Positions 28,064 to 38,515 of a DNA stretch of 64,000 nt are shown in pieces (the stretch's first letter is position 1; every line of letters begins with the position of its first letter). Where the stretch lies: positions 62,001 to 126,000 of the forward strand of contig JAODUP010000559.1 in assembly GCA_025642065.1 (NCBI GenBank), written 5' to 3'. The translations under genes were made by a program, and so were the position numbers. The DNA is from Paralvinella palmiformis. Lineage: Eukaryota; Annelida; Polychaeta; Terebellida; Alvinellidae. The notes below the pieces were generated by a model. The model made no database searches and was not told the origin of the DNA. It saw nothing but the letters and a program-made list of their open reading frames with translations.

Positions 28064-28215
28064 CTAATCTCATTGAACACAGAAATAATAGCATGTAACA
28101 TGGTAACAGAAGCCAAATTTGTGTAGATCTACATCCCATCTTGATTACAAATCTACAAATATGATAAATTAACAGAAAGAGGTTTAAAGTTAAAATAAAT
28201 ATAATGTTGCACCTA
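28064..28215 (+). other. POLR2C: 3'UTR of POLR2C with poly(A) signal
   Basis: AATAAA at 28194-28199 lies about 130 bases after the TAG (28061-28063). The predicted 3'UTR is short, about 150 bases. There is no strong GU-rich element directly after, so a more distal site is possible. Confidence 0.5.
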
Positions 28216-28599
28216 AAATGATTTGTTCTATCCACCACCATCATCCCCCCCCCCACCATGGCATTGGCATTTCCAGCAGGCTTGTGGCAGGGGGATGGGG
28301 TGTAATTTCTTGAGAACTTGACTGGCAACCCTTTGAATCAAGGGTTATATTAAGAAGAAAAAAATTAGTGTCCAATTTAAAAAAAACGGTTAAAATCATT
28401 TATATATACAGAGGCATGGGGGTTTGCACTCCTTCCCCCCCTCCCAGTCCCCTGCTTGAACATATTTTTCCGATCTAAGGGGAACAAAATTTTGTCCCCT
28501 TGCTTTGAAAGATTTTTCTGATACCATTAAGTCTATCATTTGGGGGGGGGGAAGGGGGCAATGTATTTCACGTAAATAACAGACATAGGAGTGGCTAGC

Positions 28600-28615
28600 G
28601 TGAATCCAATATATA

Positions 28616-28655
<40 letters not shown>
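28600..28655. repeat. (TG)n(TA)n microsatellite
   Basis: A short TG run followed by about 14 TA units downstream of POLR2C. Confidence 0.9.
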
Positions 28656-28657
<2 letters not shown>

Positions 28658-29055
28658 CACATGACAGATTTTTATATCTCAACATGATTTATGTGTGATA
28701 TGATCACATTAGCGCAGAGATATATCGCGTCAGTTCAGTATGTTTTAGGTAATTTATCACTTCGGACAAGATATGGTTTTTTTAAAGTGATTATGTTTGC
28801 ACGTATTATGATTTCGGGTAAGTTTTGGTCGCTTACATTGTTTTGCGTTAGTTGGCACTAATGCCACTGCGAGTCTCAACAAATAAGGATGTTGTCTGTC
28901 CGAGATCAACCTGATTGAATTATATTTAAATTATTTTTCCTACTGGCATTGTTCAGGTTATTCCACGACATTACAAGTTTTACAACCTGGTTGATATTTA
29001 GTATGGGCGTATATTTAGCATACGACAACAATATGAAAACCTCGTCAAACCTACC

Positions 29056-29241
29056 TAAGGGCGCCTCCGTGGTCTAGTTGGTAGCGCATTGGATCGCATA
29101 TCACTACCACCCGAGTTCGAATCTCGGCATGGGCATATCCGAAGGGTGTCTCATCTTCGACTTCGCTTCATTACCTTCGGAGGTCACTCAGCCCATTTAG
29201 CCTACTAAAAGTGGCCATAAAACGTCAATCATCATCATCAT
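29056..29241 (+). repeat. Full-length tRNA-derived SINE, family A, with perfect 13-bp TSD
   Basis: The head GGCGCCTCCGTGGTCTAGTTGG carries an A-box, and GAGTTCGAATCTCGG is the B-box. The body is GAAGGGTGTCTCATCTTCGA, CTTCATTACCTTCGGAGGTC, CAGCCCATTTAGCC, AAAGTGGCCATAAAACGTCA with a CATCATCATCATCGTC tail. The direct repeat CGTCAAACCTACC at 29043-29055 and 29242-29254 is perfect, so this is a recent, intact insertion. The other family A copies in the window are more decayed. Confidence 0.9.
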
Positions 29242-29426
29242 CGTCAAACCTACCACAGTAATCATCTATTGATATATTCTTAGCTCTTGTTTTCTGTGCG
29301 GTTTAGTATAACATTTTTTTAAGCCTATCTCGCTAATTATTTAGTTATCTTGTTTGCTGATCACTAAGTAGCATTTGACATGATAATTCAGAATAGTGGC
29401 TCGTTAAGCCATCATAAACTGGCTAT

Positions 29427-29756
29427 TTGTGGTCATGTTTAGCGACACCAGCATGTTTTTTTTTTAAACGGGGCTTCTATACACATCGTTGTCAACTGAG
29501 ATATGTATGGTTAATGAAAGTGTTTTGGATTGTGTCGCTTGAACAACCTACACGTTACTGCATTTTTGTCCCAAGACATATTCGTTCTTATGTAATGAAC
29601 CAGGTTTCCTACGATTTGTCATTGTATGTTCATTTTGTTGAAGCGTTTAATCTCAGTGAAGTGTTAGACCATAAGATTACATTCAAATACAGTGACCTTG
29701 TCACAAAAGGTCTTTTATTGTGTTTATCGTGCAGTGTTGTGTTCTTAGCGATATGA
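29427..29756 (+). other. Unrecognised 109-codon open frame, doubtful
   Basis: An uninterrupted frame from ATG to TGA with hydrophobic patches near both ends. I do not recognise any family and see no splice sites or UTR elements that favour it. It lies between POLR2C and the NFIL3-like gene. It is most likely chance in a stop-poor stretch. Confidence 0.12.
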
Positions 29757-29884
29757 CAATGGCCTTGTCCTTCGAATCATCGTACAACAGGAGCTGGGTT
29801 TACCATACATCAACGTACAGTCATTGATCATTGAAATATCTTAATCTATTTTTGCATACATCTTATCGCGATATCGCCGTACAA

Positions 29885-29960
29885 CATCTTTCAGTGGCTG
29901 ATGTTAGTAAGGCTGCTTTATTAAGTCAAAATTATTATTGTTATATATAATAATAATATT
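29885..29960 (+). repeat. LINE 3' tail, solo
   Basis: TACAACATCTTTCAGTGGC, GATGTTAGTAAGGCTGCTTTA, TTAAGTCAAAATTATTATTG lines up with the LINE tail at 59845-59905 (CATCGCCTTTGAATGCC, CATGCTAGTAAGGGCGCTTTA, TTAAATATACATTATTAG). It is a severely 5'-truncated LINE copy. Confidence 0.55.
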
Positions 29961-32600
29961 CATCATTTCGAATGTTTCATAATCTCCACCTGGGTAATAC
30001 ATTATACGACCTCGCTTATCACCTTTGAACTAACCGAAGGACCCATCAAAGTCATTCCAATGTCTAAAACCTGTTAAGCAGATGACAATAACCTTGGCAT
30101 ATTTACCATGATGTGTATATTGTTTAATCAATAAAGCAAAACGGCTTGACCATTTTCTTGTAAAATCGTAATGCCATTCAAATAGGTTCTTTCAAAGCTG
30201 GGGCTTGACTAAATGTTAGTTTTTTTCACTTTGATCATAAAGAACTATGGTGCTTGTTCAGTCTGGTGCTTTGCATTTGATTTATTACCACAGTACAGAA
30301 AAATGACAAAACTATGTCTCTTTTGTGTTTAGGCTCTCTCTCTCACTCTACATGTATGCTCTATAAAAATGTAACAGACGCGTAAACATAAAAAGAACAT
30401 GTTTTTGTACCAAAAATTTACTTTGCATTCAAATACAAGGATCTATACAAATAAAGGAAATGCACTTGTGATGAGCTACATTATGGAGCAAAACATGTGT
30501 CCAATGCCATGATATCTTTGTTCTACCATCACGGTAAGGTTTTTTTATCTTGATGAAAATATAAATGGCATGGGAGATGTTATGGTGCAGCTACAATGAG
30601 GATGACAATATATATATATATATATATATAAGTATATTAATCATACCTGAAAGGCAAGGCATTTGTGCTCTTTATTAAGTGCCTTAATAAATGCTGATAA
30701 ACACTCGTGAAGTGACACGTATTTTGCAACATGCATTCTGCTAGATTTCCTGATGGCTACATTGCTCGTCCACGAAATATAATATTCAGTTCACAAATGG
30801 TTTTGCGCAGTGACACATTGGTAACACCACAGGCACAGCACTACCCGTTTATAAAACATCTTTGGGCTCTTTCACATGCATACAGTCATACACATTAATA
30901 ATTACAAACCATGGCAACCTTGAAGACCTAATCTACTGAGGTGAACGGATAAACCCTATGTATATGATCATTTTGCTATATAAACAGTCACATTATGGCA
31001 CGGGAGAACTCGCGGAATGAGTCATAAAAAAGAACCCATTTAACGAAAACGAATCCAAACTAACACTCCAGTATGAACAAATAACAGTTTTACAGACAAA
31101 CATCTAAACTGTAACACGCTCAGAAATAGACGATCATAAAATAATTTCTAAAATCAAAAATATATTCATTCAGTAATAATTATTATTTTGGTATGAAGTG
31201 CTGATCAGAAACAAGATTCGGTTGTATATAATTATATATATATATATATATAGATGTGTATGTGTGTGCAATCGTGCACATACATAGATATTTATATACC
31301 CGTCTTTGTTTAAAAATAACCACTTCCTGGTATAACAGAAAAATAAGAAACGTTCTTTAACTCGGCCGAGTTCTTTGACTAACTGGTTAGCTAGCTACGT
31401 AACAAGGTAATTGTTAGATAACAAGGTAAATGTAATATGTTAACACTAAAATATATAGCATCATACCTGAACCTATTCAACAATGTTTAGTGGCCCGTTT
31501 TTGCTTCCGTCGAATAGGATGTGTTTTGAGGTAGAGAAGAGCATTGACATAACATTGGACCAGGTTAATTGTGGCTCTCCGTATGTCGGAATACTGTGGC
31601 TGGATTCATCTACTATGTTCTTCCACCATGTCACTGTTGTCGTTCGCTCCAGAATACGTAAATAAAGAAAACAGTGTTACAGGAACTATTCCGCATAATT
31701 TGACTTTGAAAACATGGGTGCATATATATATATATATATATATATTGCACTGTGTATATAGATCGTATGTGTGTGTGTGTGTGTGTGTGCCTTTACGATC
31801 CTCAAATAAACATGCACATTAAAATGTACATTTGCGTGTATGAGCCACCTGATCGAAATTATGAAAATGAGGTCAGATCAGTGAATGACGTCCACAAATA
31901 CTACTAAGAGAACAACAACAACGACAACAACAACGGCTAAACCAACTACATGGATACATGGACCAAATCTAATATTAGTATTAAAGTACGTGTTACTAGT
32001 ACTAGACCGACGTGGCCTCCGCAACATTGATAAAGACATGAGCAGTAATCATAATCGGATGAAAGTCACGCCAACAACCGAATTAATGATGGACATAAAA
32101 AACAAACAAAAATAAAACAACCTGAGTCCGTCTGCGACGTATCTGGCACAGGAGAGGATCTGGAGCGGAGTTCGATGTTTGTGTTGTGAGCTGAACACAA
32201 ACGACCCTGATTTGACAAAACGCACTCCAATAAACACCGGCATCTCATCCGCCTAAAGCTAAGGGTTTTTTTTCTTCATTGCCAGCAATCTGACGTCAAC
32301 AGCCTGTTTGCCGTAACACATTGTTACCCTTTGTGTTTTACGATTGACAATGGAAATATACAAATATCATACAAAGAATAACCCTAAAAGGTTAGATAAG
32401 CACTATACAGAGGCACTAGAATAATATGTTTTGATGGCAATTAAGGATTATGATGCCATCATTGCACTGGTATGTTTAAGTGCATCTCTCTGTGTGTGTG
32501 TGTGTGTGTGTATGTGTTGACGAATTGTTAGCTATGGCACAATTATTAGTGGATAGATAAGTGATATTTACAGGGATACCATTACTAATCAGGTAATTAA
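29961..32600 (-). other. Possible 3'UTR and downstream flank of the NFIL3-like gene
   Basis: No other gene is visible. On the minus strand the nearest AATAAA signals I found are at 30671-30676 and 30281-30286 (TTTATT on the plus strand). This would give a 3'UTR of about 1.9-2.3 kb if the UTR is unspliced, but this is only positional. Microsatellites: (TA)n near 30608-30630, 31226-31250 and 31719-31744; (GT)n near 31767-31788 and 32491-32512. Confidence 0.35.
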
Positions 32601-34364
32601 TTACTGTGATGACGGTTCTGTTTCCCGATCATTCCTCCCAATGTCATCAGCAGGGGGCAGCTCAAATGTTTCACCTTTGGCCTGTGCCATCTTCTTCCTC
32701 TCCAAAAGATCCCGAAGGCTGGATATTTCGGTAGTCAACTCCTTCATCTCGTCTCGCAGTCGGCTGTTCTCCGTCTCCAGGATGGTGGCCTTCTGGAGCC
32801 GGATGTCGTTGAGCAGTTTCCGGTTCTCACGGCATTTTCGAGCGGCGATGTTGTTGCGCTTCCTGCGCTCCATATAACGAGGATCAATATACTGGTTGGT
32901 CTTGCCCACCTTGACGCGGTCCGATGACGTTGACGTCACCTGCTCGGTGGCCGTCCGATCCTCCTCGTCGACAGTCATCTGACTGCTCGGAGTAGGCATC
33001 TCCGGATCCTTGTAATTCTCGCCACTCGACGAGATCTTGTGCCAGAGTTTGAAGGGCACACCCTTCCTTCCCGAACCGCGGCTGTTCTCCACCACTTTAG
33101 CAAAGTCGACTGAATAGTGCGGGAGCTCCTCAGACTGAGAGCTGCTTCGTCGTCGTGCGGACAAGGGTAAATCCCGCCTAATGTTTGAGACGTCGGCGCC
33201 GAAAGGATCCAATTCGCAGCCCGAGTTCGTGGTAGCACGTCGGACACGTTCCGGCGACGAGCTTGTACTGTACGATGGCGACCTCGAGCGGTGGCAGAGA
33301 ACACCGGGCTCGCCATCGCCCGGACCATCGTAGGAGTTCAGTGGGTAGGGAAAGGCGCCGTTGGAGAACACTTGCAGTGGCAAGGGAGGCGGCGGTTGGC
33401 TGTCGTCTATGCTGGATGACTCCTCCCGTACACAGGGCATGCCGCCCTCGATGACTGGATGAGGCAAACAGACGGGAATGTTGGCAGGAATCAGTCCGGC
33501 GACGTGCGGCGGAACCAGAGGTAGTAACATCGGCATTTCTTGAGCGACCGAGTCGGGCATCTCGTGCTCGCGGTGAGGTAGGGCCGGCGGAGGTGATGAG
33601 GAACTCCGCGATGTCGACTTGCCCGCTCGTAAACCGGGCGACTTGAGCGCCGCGCTAGTGGTATTCGTCGTTGGCGCGCCGTCTGTCACCGTACAGCCGA
33701 CGGCGGCGCCGGGATTCGTCCTCGAAGGGGCGAACATTCCTGAGTTGAAGCTCGTATTCGAAGATGATTCCGAATCCGAATTCGAGAGGTAGTCGTTTCT
33801 GGCCGCCGTCACGGTCATCGTGGCCATTTCGGCGTCCAGCGGGAACGGTTTGTCGGCCGGCCATCCGAACCGGCGCTTGATCGATTTAAGTTCGAATTCC
33901 AGCCGCGTGTTTTTGTTGGTCAGCTCGGCGATTCGTTGATTGAGTACCAAGTCGTTGACGCGCCGCTTCTCGCGCGACTTCTTCGCCGCCTCGTTGTTCT
34001 TCCGCCGCTTGATCCAGTAGCTTTCGTCCTTCAGGTCCTCCGGGATGAACTCGCGCTGCTTTCTGGATTGCCGGCTGCCGACGAGCGACGATTGCGAGTC
34101 GTCGTCGTTGAGCGCGACCCCGAGCCCGCCAGTCGGCGTTGTTGCCGACGTTCCGGATTCGGATCTCGCCTGACCCGTCGATCGTGGACGACGGATGACG
34201 ACGTCTCCCGAATCCGAGCTCGTGGCGGCGCTGAGACTGAGCATGGCGTCGGCGGCGGACGATACTTGATCCGGAGTTGGCGAGCTCTGATGAGCCGTTT
34301 GGGTAGCCATCGTTTCGTACACTGACCGAAAATAGGCGGTAGGGTAGGCGTCTTCTATCCGCAT
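32601..34364 (-). CDS. NFIL3/E4BP4/Vrille-type transcription factor with two bZIP domains, 587 aa
   Basis: A single uninterrupted frame of 587 codons. Upstream of the ATG an in-frame TAG (12 codons before splice signal AG at 34400-34401) fixes the start; Met19 is an alternative. First bZIP, residues ~117-165: basic region RRKNNEAAKKSREKRR (N-x7-R: Asn123, Arg131) and heptads Leu141, Leu148, Leu155, Ile162. It is preceded by RKQREFIPED, which together with NNEAAK is the NFIL3/E4BP4 signature. The middle is Ser/Pro-rich and probably disordered. VPFKLWHK (437-444) resembles the LPHKLR-type motif of NFIL3/Vrille proteins. Second bZIP, residues ~497-557: basic region ERRKRNNIAARKCRENRK (Asn504, Arg512) and a perfect four-heptad zipper Leu529, 536, 543, 550. 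The first domain predicts a D-box-binding repressor of the circadian/developmental type. The second has Cys instead of Ser in the base-contacting AAxKCR motif. Codons are strongly GC-rich, unlike the AT-rich ILF2 and POLR2C exons. NFIL3 in vertebrates also has an intron-less coding region, so this is not evidence for a retrocopy. Confidence 0.92.
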   Translation of the reverse strand: MRIEDAYPTAYFRSVYETMATQTAHQSSPTPDQVSSAADAMLSLSAATSSDSGDVVIRRPRSTGQARSESGTSATTPTGGLGVALNDDDSQSSLVGSRQSRKQREFIPEDLKDESYWIKRRKNNEAAKKSREKRRVNDLVLNQRIAELTNKNTRLEFELKSIKRRFGWPADKPFPLDAEMATMTVTAARNDYLSNSDSESSSNTSFNSGMFAPSRTNPGAAVGCTVTDGAPTTNTTSAALKSPGLRAGKSTSRSSSSPPPALPHREHEMPDSVAQEMPMLLPLVPPHVAGLIPANIPVCLPHPVIEGGMPCVREESSSIDDSQPPPPLPLQVFSNGAFPYPLNSYDGPGDGEPGVLCHRSRSPSYSTSSSPERVRRATTNSGCELDPFGADVSNIRRDLPLSARRRSSSQSEELPHYSVDFAKVVENSRGSGRKGVPFKLWHKISSSGENYKDPEMPTPSSQMTVDEEDRTATEQVTSTSSDRVKVGKTNQYIDPRYMERRKRNNIAARKCRENRKLLNDIRLQKATILETENSRLRDEMKELTTEISSLRDLLERKKMAQAKGETFELPPADDIGRNDRETEPSSQ

Positions 34365-34399
34365 AACAGCTGATTTGTTGCCCCTCTAGGGGGTGGTGT
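34365..34399 (-). other. 5'UTR end of the NFIL3-like coding exon and its splice acceptor
   Basis: On the minus strand TATATTTTCAG (34410-34400) is a plausible acceptor 35 bases before the ATG. The 35 bases contain an in-frame TAG, so they are untranslated. If the acceptor is used, one or more non-coding exons and the promoter lie at higher coordinates, as in vertebrate NFIL3. Confidence 0.5.
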
Positions 34400-35112
34400 C
34401 TGAAAATATAGATTAAAAAACCCTAGATTATGGCCCGGTGGTGCTTGTGGCGCCGCTGGTGGTGGTGCGGGTGGCGTTAATCGTTGACGACGATGGTGTG
34501 GGTGGTGACCATGGTGTGATGTGGATGCCGTTCCCTTCCACGAAGGAAGTGGAGAATTGTGTCGTTTTGTTTACGATACTAGCTTCAACTCGGATGCCGT
34601 GATGCAACGATTACCAAAGCCACAACCGCCATCATCATCATCGTCATCATCACCGTCATCCATCATCATCATAGGTATTATCATCTCATTCAGTGTCACC
34701 ACAACAACACACACCTGTACTAAACGTTTCCACGTTTGTAATAGATATAAAGTTCACGTCCAAACGTCAACCAGTTTTCACTTTCCAACTGAACCGAACT
34801 GGACGAGTACCTAACAATGATGGCGTAAGGTGCTCTACCGGCAACCGTAATAGACATGTTATGTTACTAGCACCGCCGTAGACGGTAGTTTTTACCAGAG
34901 ATGAGGGAGGAGCAGCCAGCCAAGTCAGCCAGCTGAGTAGAAGCCCCGATGACCTGATGTAACCTTTGTCCTGGGTGAGGTGAACGGTCGCCGCCGCAGG
35001 ACACACACACACACACATATCCATACATACTGGTCGGTCATACGTGGTCAGTCACACGTCGGTGTAAGTGTACTCAGTCGGGTGTCCGGAGCCCGTACAG
35101 TAACCTCAAGTC

Positions 35113-35120
35113 TGACGTAA
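35113..35120. promoter_or_regulatory. Candidate D-box/E4BP4-like site TGACGTAA
   Basis: TGACGTAA is the core recognised by E4BP4/PAR bZIP proteins (consensus RTKAYGTAAY). The flanking bases here do not fit the outer positions. It lies about 750 bp upstream of the NFIL3-like start codon, so autoregulation is possible. The transcription start is unknown. Confidence 0.3.
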
Positions 35121-35144
35121 GTCAGTCTGACCTCAAAACTGGCG

Positions 35145-35150
35145 CACGTG
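35145..35150. promoter_or_regulatory. E-box CACGTG
   Basis: A perfect CLOCK/BMAL-type E-box about 780 bp upstream of the NFIL3-like start codon and 25 bp from the TGACGTAA site. Vrille and NFIL3 genes are E-box-driven in animals studied. Relevance here is inferred from position only. Confidence 0.3.
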
Positions 35151-35229
35151 ATCAATCGATATGGTTCTACGTACGGTAGAGGAAGACGTTGTTGACTAAC
35201 TGGAATGATAGTGTTCTGTGTGGTTTTAG

Positions 35230-35241
35230 GTGTAATGACAT

Positions 35242-35272
<31 letters not shown>

Positions 35273-35312
35273 GTGTGGGGGGGAGGGTTCACGCACACGC
35301 GCGCGCACACAC
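35230..35312. repeat. (GT)n and (CA)n runs forming an inverted pair
   Basis: A (GT)n run near 35245-35270 is followed by CACGCACACGCGCGCGCACACACAC at about 35290-35313, so the two can pair on one strand. It is upstream of the NFIL3-like gene. Confidence 0.7.
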
Positions 35313-35796
35313 ACAATCTATATCAGTTCACTGTTGAATTATCTATATGTTAGTTACGACCTGTCATTATGTGGCAGTTGTTTCTCAGCCGTAAACCCCC
35401 CCCCCCAGGAGAGACACAATGAGAACATTGTTGTCGATGTAACAGATTACAACACAACAGGATCATGGTTTCGGTATAAACGGGTCACTAACTACACTTC
35501 TAGACTTCCACGATCAACTTAGAATCACTGAACCGGAACAATACTAGTTGTTTTTTTACCAGTAACAATAACAACATTCCTAGTTATATGCACGTGAAAA
35601 AAATGTCTTCACGTAAAAAAGGTTTTTTACATAATGTATTTCGTAAATTGAAACAGTTTACGATAACTAGGTCAATAAACTGATACCCGGATGAAGCTGT
35701 AACAAAAGATCATCGTTTAATTTAATTTAGAAGTACCCCGTTCCCCCCTCCCATCCCCAATATGTTAAAACTTCACCATCGATCCGTCACATGTGA

Positions 35797-35804
35797 TGAC
35801 GTCA
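35797..35804. promoter_or_regulatory. Full palindromic CRE TGACGTCA within a 12-bp palindrome
   Basis: GATGACGTCATC (35795-35806) is a perfect palindrome containing the ATF/CREB consensus. It is about 1.4 kb upstream of the NFIL3-like coding start. It could bind CREB/ATF or the second bZIP domain type, but nothing beyond the motif supports function. Confidence 0.3.
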
Positions 35805-35819
35805 TCAACTAATTGTATT

Positions 35820-38484
35820 GCAGCTAGCGAAAGGGAGCGAGCAGCGCGCGCGCGCACTCACACGCGCGCACAGCCTCATTTACTCCACTGACTTACATAC
35901 ACCCAGAGATAGATTCACACCTCCGCCTCACAGCCCCCCCCCTATATTTTAACGACTGTTATGCCTCACACACACGCACCAACACACACACACACACACC
36001 CATAGTGTCGTTATGAGCGCTAACGATCAACAGTTCGGCTAACAAACACGGGCATATTTAAAACACACAAAAATAATACATCATCAACACTCGGCCACGA
36101 TGAACTATTGGCAGGTCGTTGTCCTCAGCTGACCTCAGCGGGCCATCCGAGGTTATCGCTCGCTTTACTAGTATCGAGGTCGCTATACACGCCTTCGTCC
36201 ATTAGCTCATGTAGGTAGCCTCAAAATATCGTAACAACACACATACATACACACACACACAGTATGAGATGACGATGTGTGACCCGAACATTTAAGTGCA
36301 CTTTTTTTTGGCGGAGCCCCATACTTCAGGCCGAGCGTAATGATATCGCGATCAGCAATTTAAAAAAAAACCCGGTCCTAATATCGAACTCGGCTACAGC
36401 CACCCGCCAGAGCTCTGTACTTCGGGCCGAGAATACGTGGAAATCGAAGCTAAAGAAATACTCCGGGGCTGATAAAGTCACATCGGATTAAAAATTGCGG
36501 CACTCGTACTAATTACTGTAACAATTCATCTATCACGCTCTTCTATTTGGATTCCCCCCCCCCGAATCTGAACCAGTAATCGGACGTATTTTTGCTGAAT
36601 AATAATGAAATAAACAAGTTCGTGGAATATTAACATGACACCGGAATGTTTATAACCGTCGAGATAACATCAGACACCTGTCAGTATCCTGGGATGGTTC
36701 TATAACGAATTAAACAACAACACAAATGGGTGGCTTCATTTAACAGAACAGTGGCAATACGAACGGCGAAGGTCGTTCATTTGATATACTGATTGCCTCT
36801 GTTACAGGTATGTTCAAGGCCAACACACGCACGCACGCACGCACGCAACCTTGGCACCTTTATCTAGCTACAACAAGCTTATATTATTCATAGCAAGGTA
36901 AAATCGATTACGTACGAATGTATGCTGAGCAACTGTCTGTGTGTGTGTGTGTGCAGGTGTTACTGCACATTACAATATATAGGAGACATTAGATAATAAA
37001 AACAATAAGGCTCCTACAACTGTGTGTGTGTGCTAAATATGACACAAAAAATATTCCGGATACCGAAGCTACCCTTAAAACATACTCCAATCGTAAAATA
37101 TTTCACTGACTTATGGCTTTTTTGTGTACATTGTTGTGTACGTCAAGGCGTCGCAATTAGCCGATAGCTAGCTAGCTCTCATTGTACACGTACTGTTCCC
37201 ATTACCGTAGTACTACATATCTCGCAAGTTCTGGTCGGTCGGCTGTGAATCAACCGATGACGGGAGATGATTTATTTAAGCCAACCACGTATCCCCCCCC
37301 CAAAAAAAAGTTATCCAAATAAACAGCGTCAAGCGGACCCTATCACATTAATATGGATAACGCTGATATCAGTTTGTTACGAGTGTGTGTCCTTCCATTT
37401 ATCCACCCGTCCATTTAGGTATATTTTTCAGCCGCTGCTCTTCGTGGGTAAATCCCATCAGGGGCCCCAGCTGGCCTTGCGCTGGGTGTACGCCAGCTGA
37501 AGGCTGTAGTAAGCAATGGTTCGGTTGTCCTATTTCGCGGCCAAGCCAGAACGCGCCGACTTACAATCGCCGCTATAGGATCGGGGCCACTTAGGTAAGC
37601 AAACCGCCCATCAAGTAGAACAGTTATAACATTGTGTCACAAATAGTAATCTATGCCCTAAACTATAACGTTGTATCACAATTATGTTCGGCGGGGTGGG
37701 AGAGGGGGGGTTGTATTCTCCTCTATCTCGCCAATTCGCTGTACTTAAAAACATCGGACTACATAATCACCAAGAGTTTTAAATTGTTTTCTGACAGATT
37801 TTAAAATGAAGGCCGAAAAAAACACGACGACTTAAAAGATGATAATTCATTGCCACTGCCACCTGGAGTTTTTACCTTTATAGTAATCAGGTCTTTTTTT
37901 TAAATAATACTAGATATTTAGATATACCTTAGGCTTTCATTGTTTTATTATGACCTACAATATCGTGCTAGCTGCTAATACCAGGTACCAATGCCAGGAG
38001 ATCCCCAACCTTGAACTGTCTTGTGTTTTCTGTACGACATTTCAGGTAATCGGAAAATTTAGGCTAGTCACGATACAACCTACCTGGCAAAGAATAAGTG
38101 TACAAACAGGTTTCTCGTGAGCTGTAAGTTGCTCGTTGTCACGTGCGCGTCCACAATTCGAGCACTAATCCCATTACCTCGTCGCCCATTCAATTCCGGA
38201 TCATCATTTTCCACGAGTCGCCGTCGGACTGATGACGCACTTAAACCGGTGATGACGCAACAGGATTGGCCATGACCCGGTTACCGTTCGATCCGGAGGG
38301 GGGATGCAACCCCATTGTACGATCCTCGGCGAAGTGTGTGTTCTGGAGTGTTTATGAATGGCGAATTGTCGGCGAGTTATGACGCACTGTACAATAGATG
38401 TGGCGTTATCGTGTATTGTGGCGTTAGTGCTGGTACATGGATTGTAGATTAAATGTTGTTATTGTTGCTGCTGCTGCTGTTGTT

Positions 38485-38515
<31 letters not shown>

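Noticed and set aside
32975..33328. 117-codon minus-strand frame overlapping the NFIL3-like gene
   Set aside because: Out-of-frame shadow of the 587-codon frame. Arg/Ser-rich, with no domain.
33936..34325. 129-codon plus-strand open frame opposite the NFIL3-like gene
   Set aside because: It is a by-product of the GC-rich codons on the other strand. The minus-strand frame has clear bZIP homology and this one has none.
36829..36846. CRISPR-like or satellite array in short repeats
   Set aside because: Simple (ACGC)n/(CA)n microsatellites without spacers; the genome is eukaryotic.
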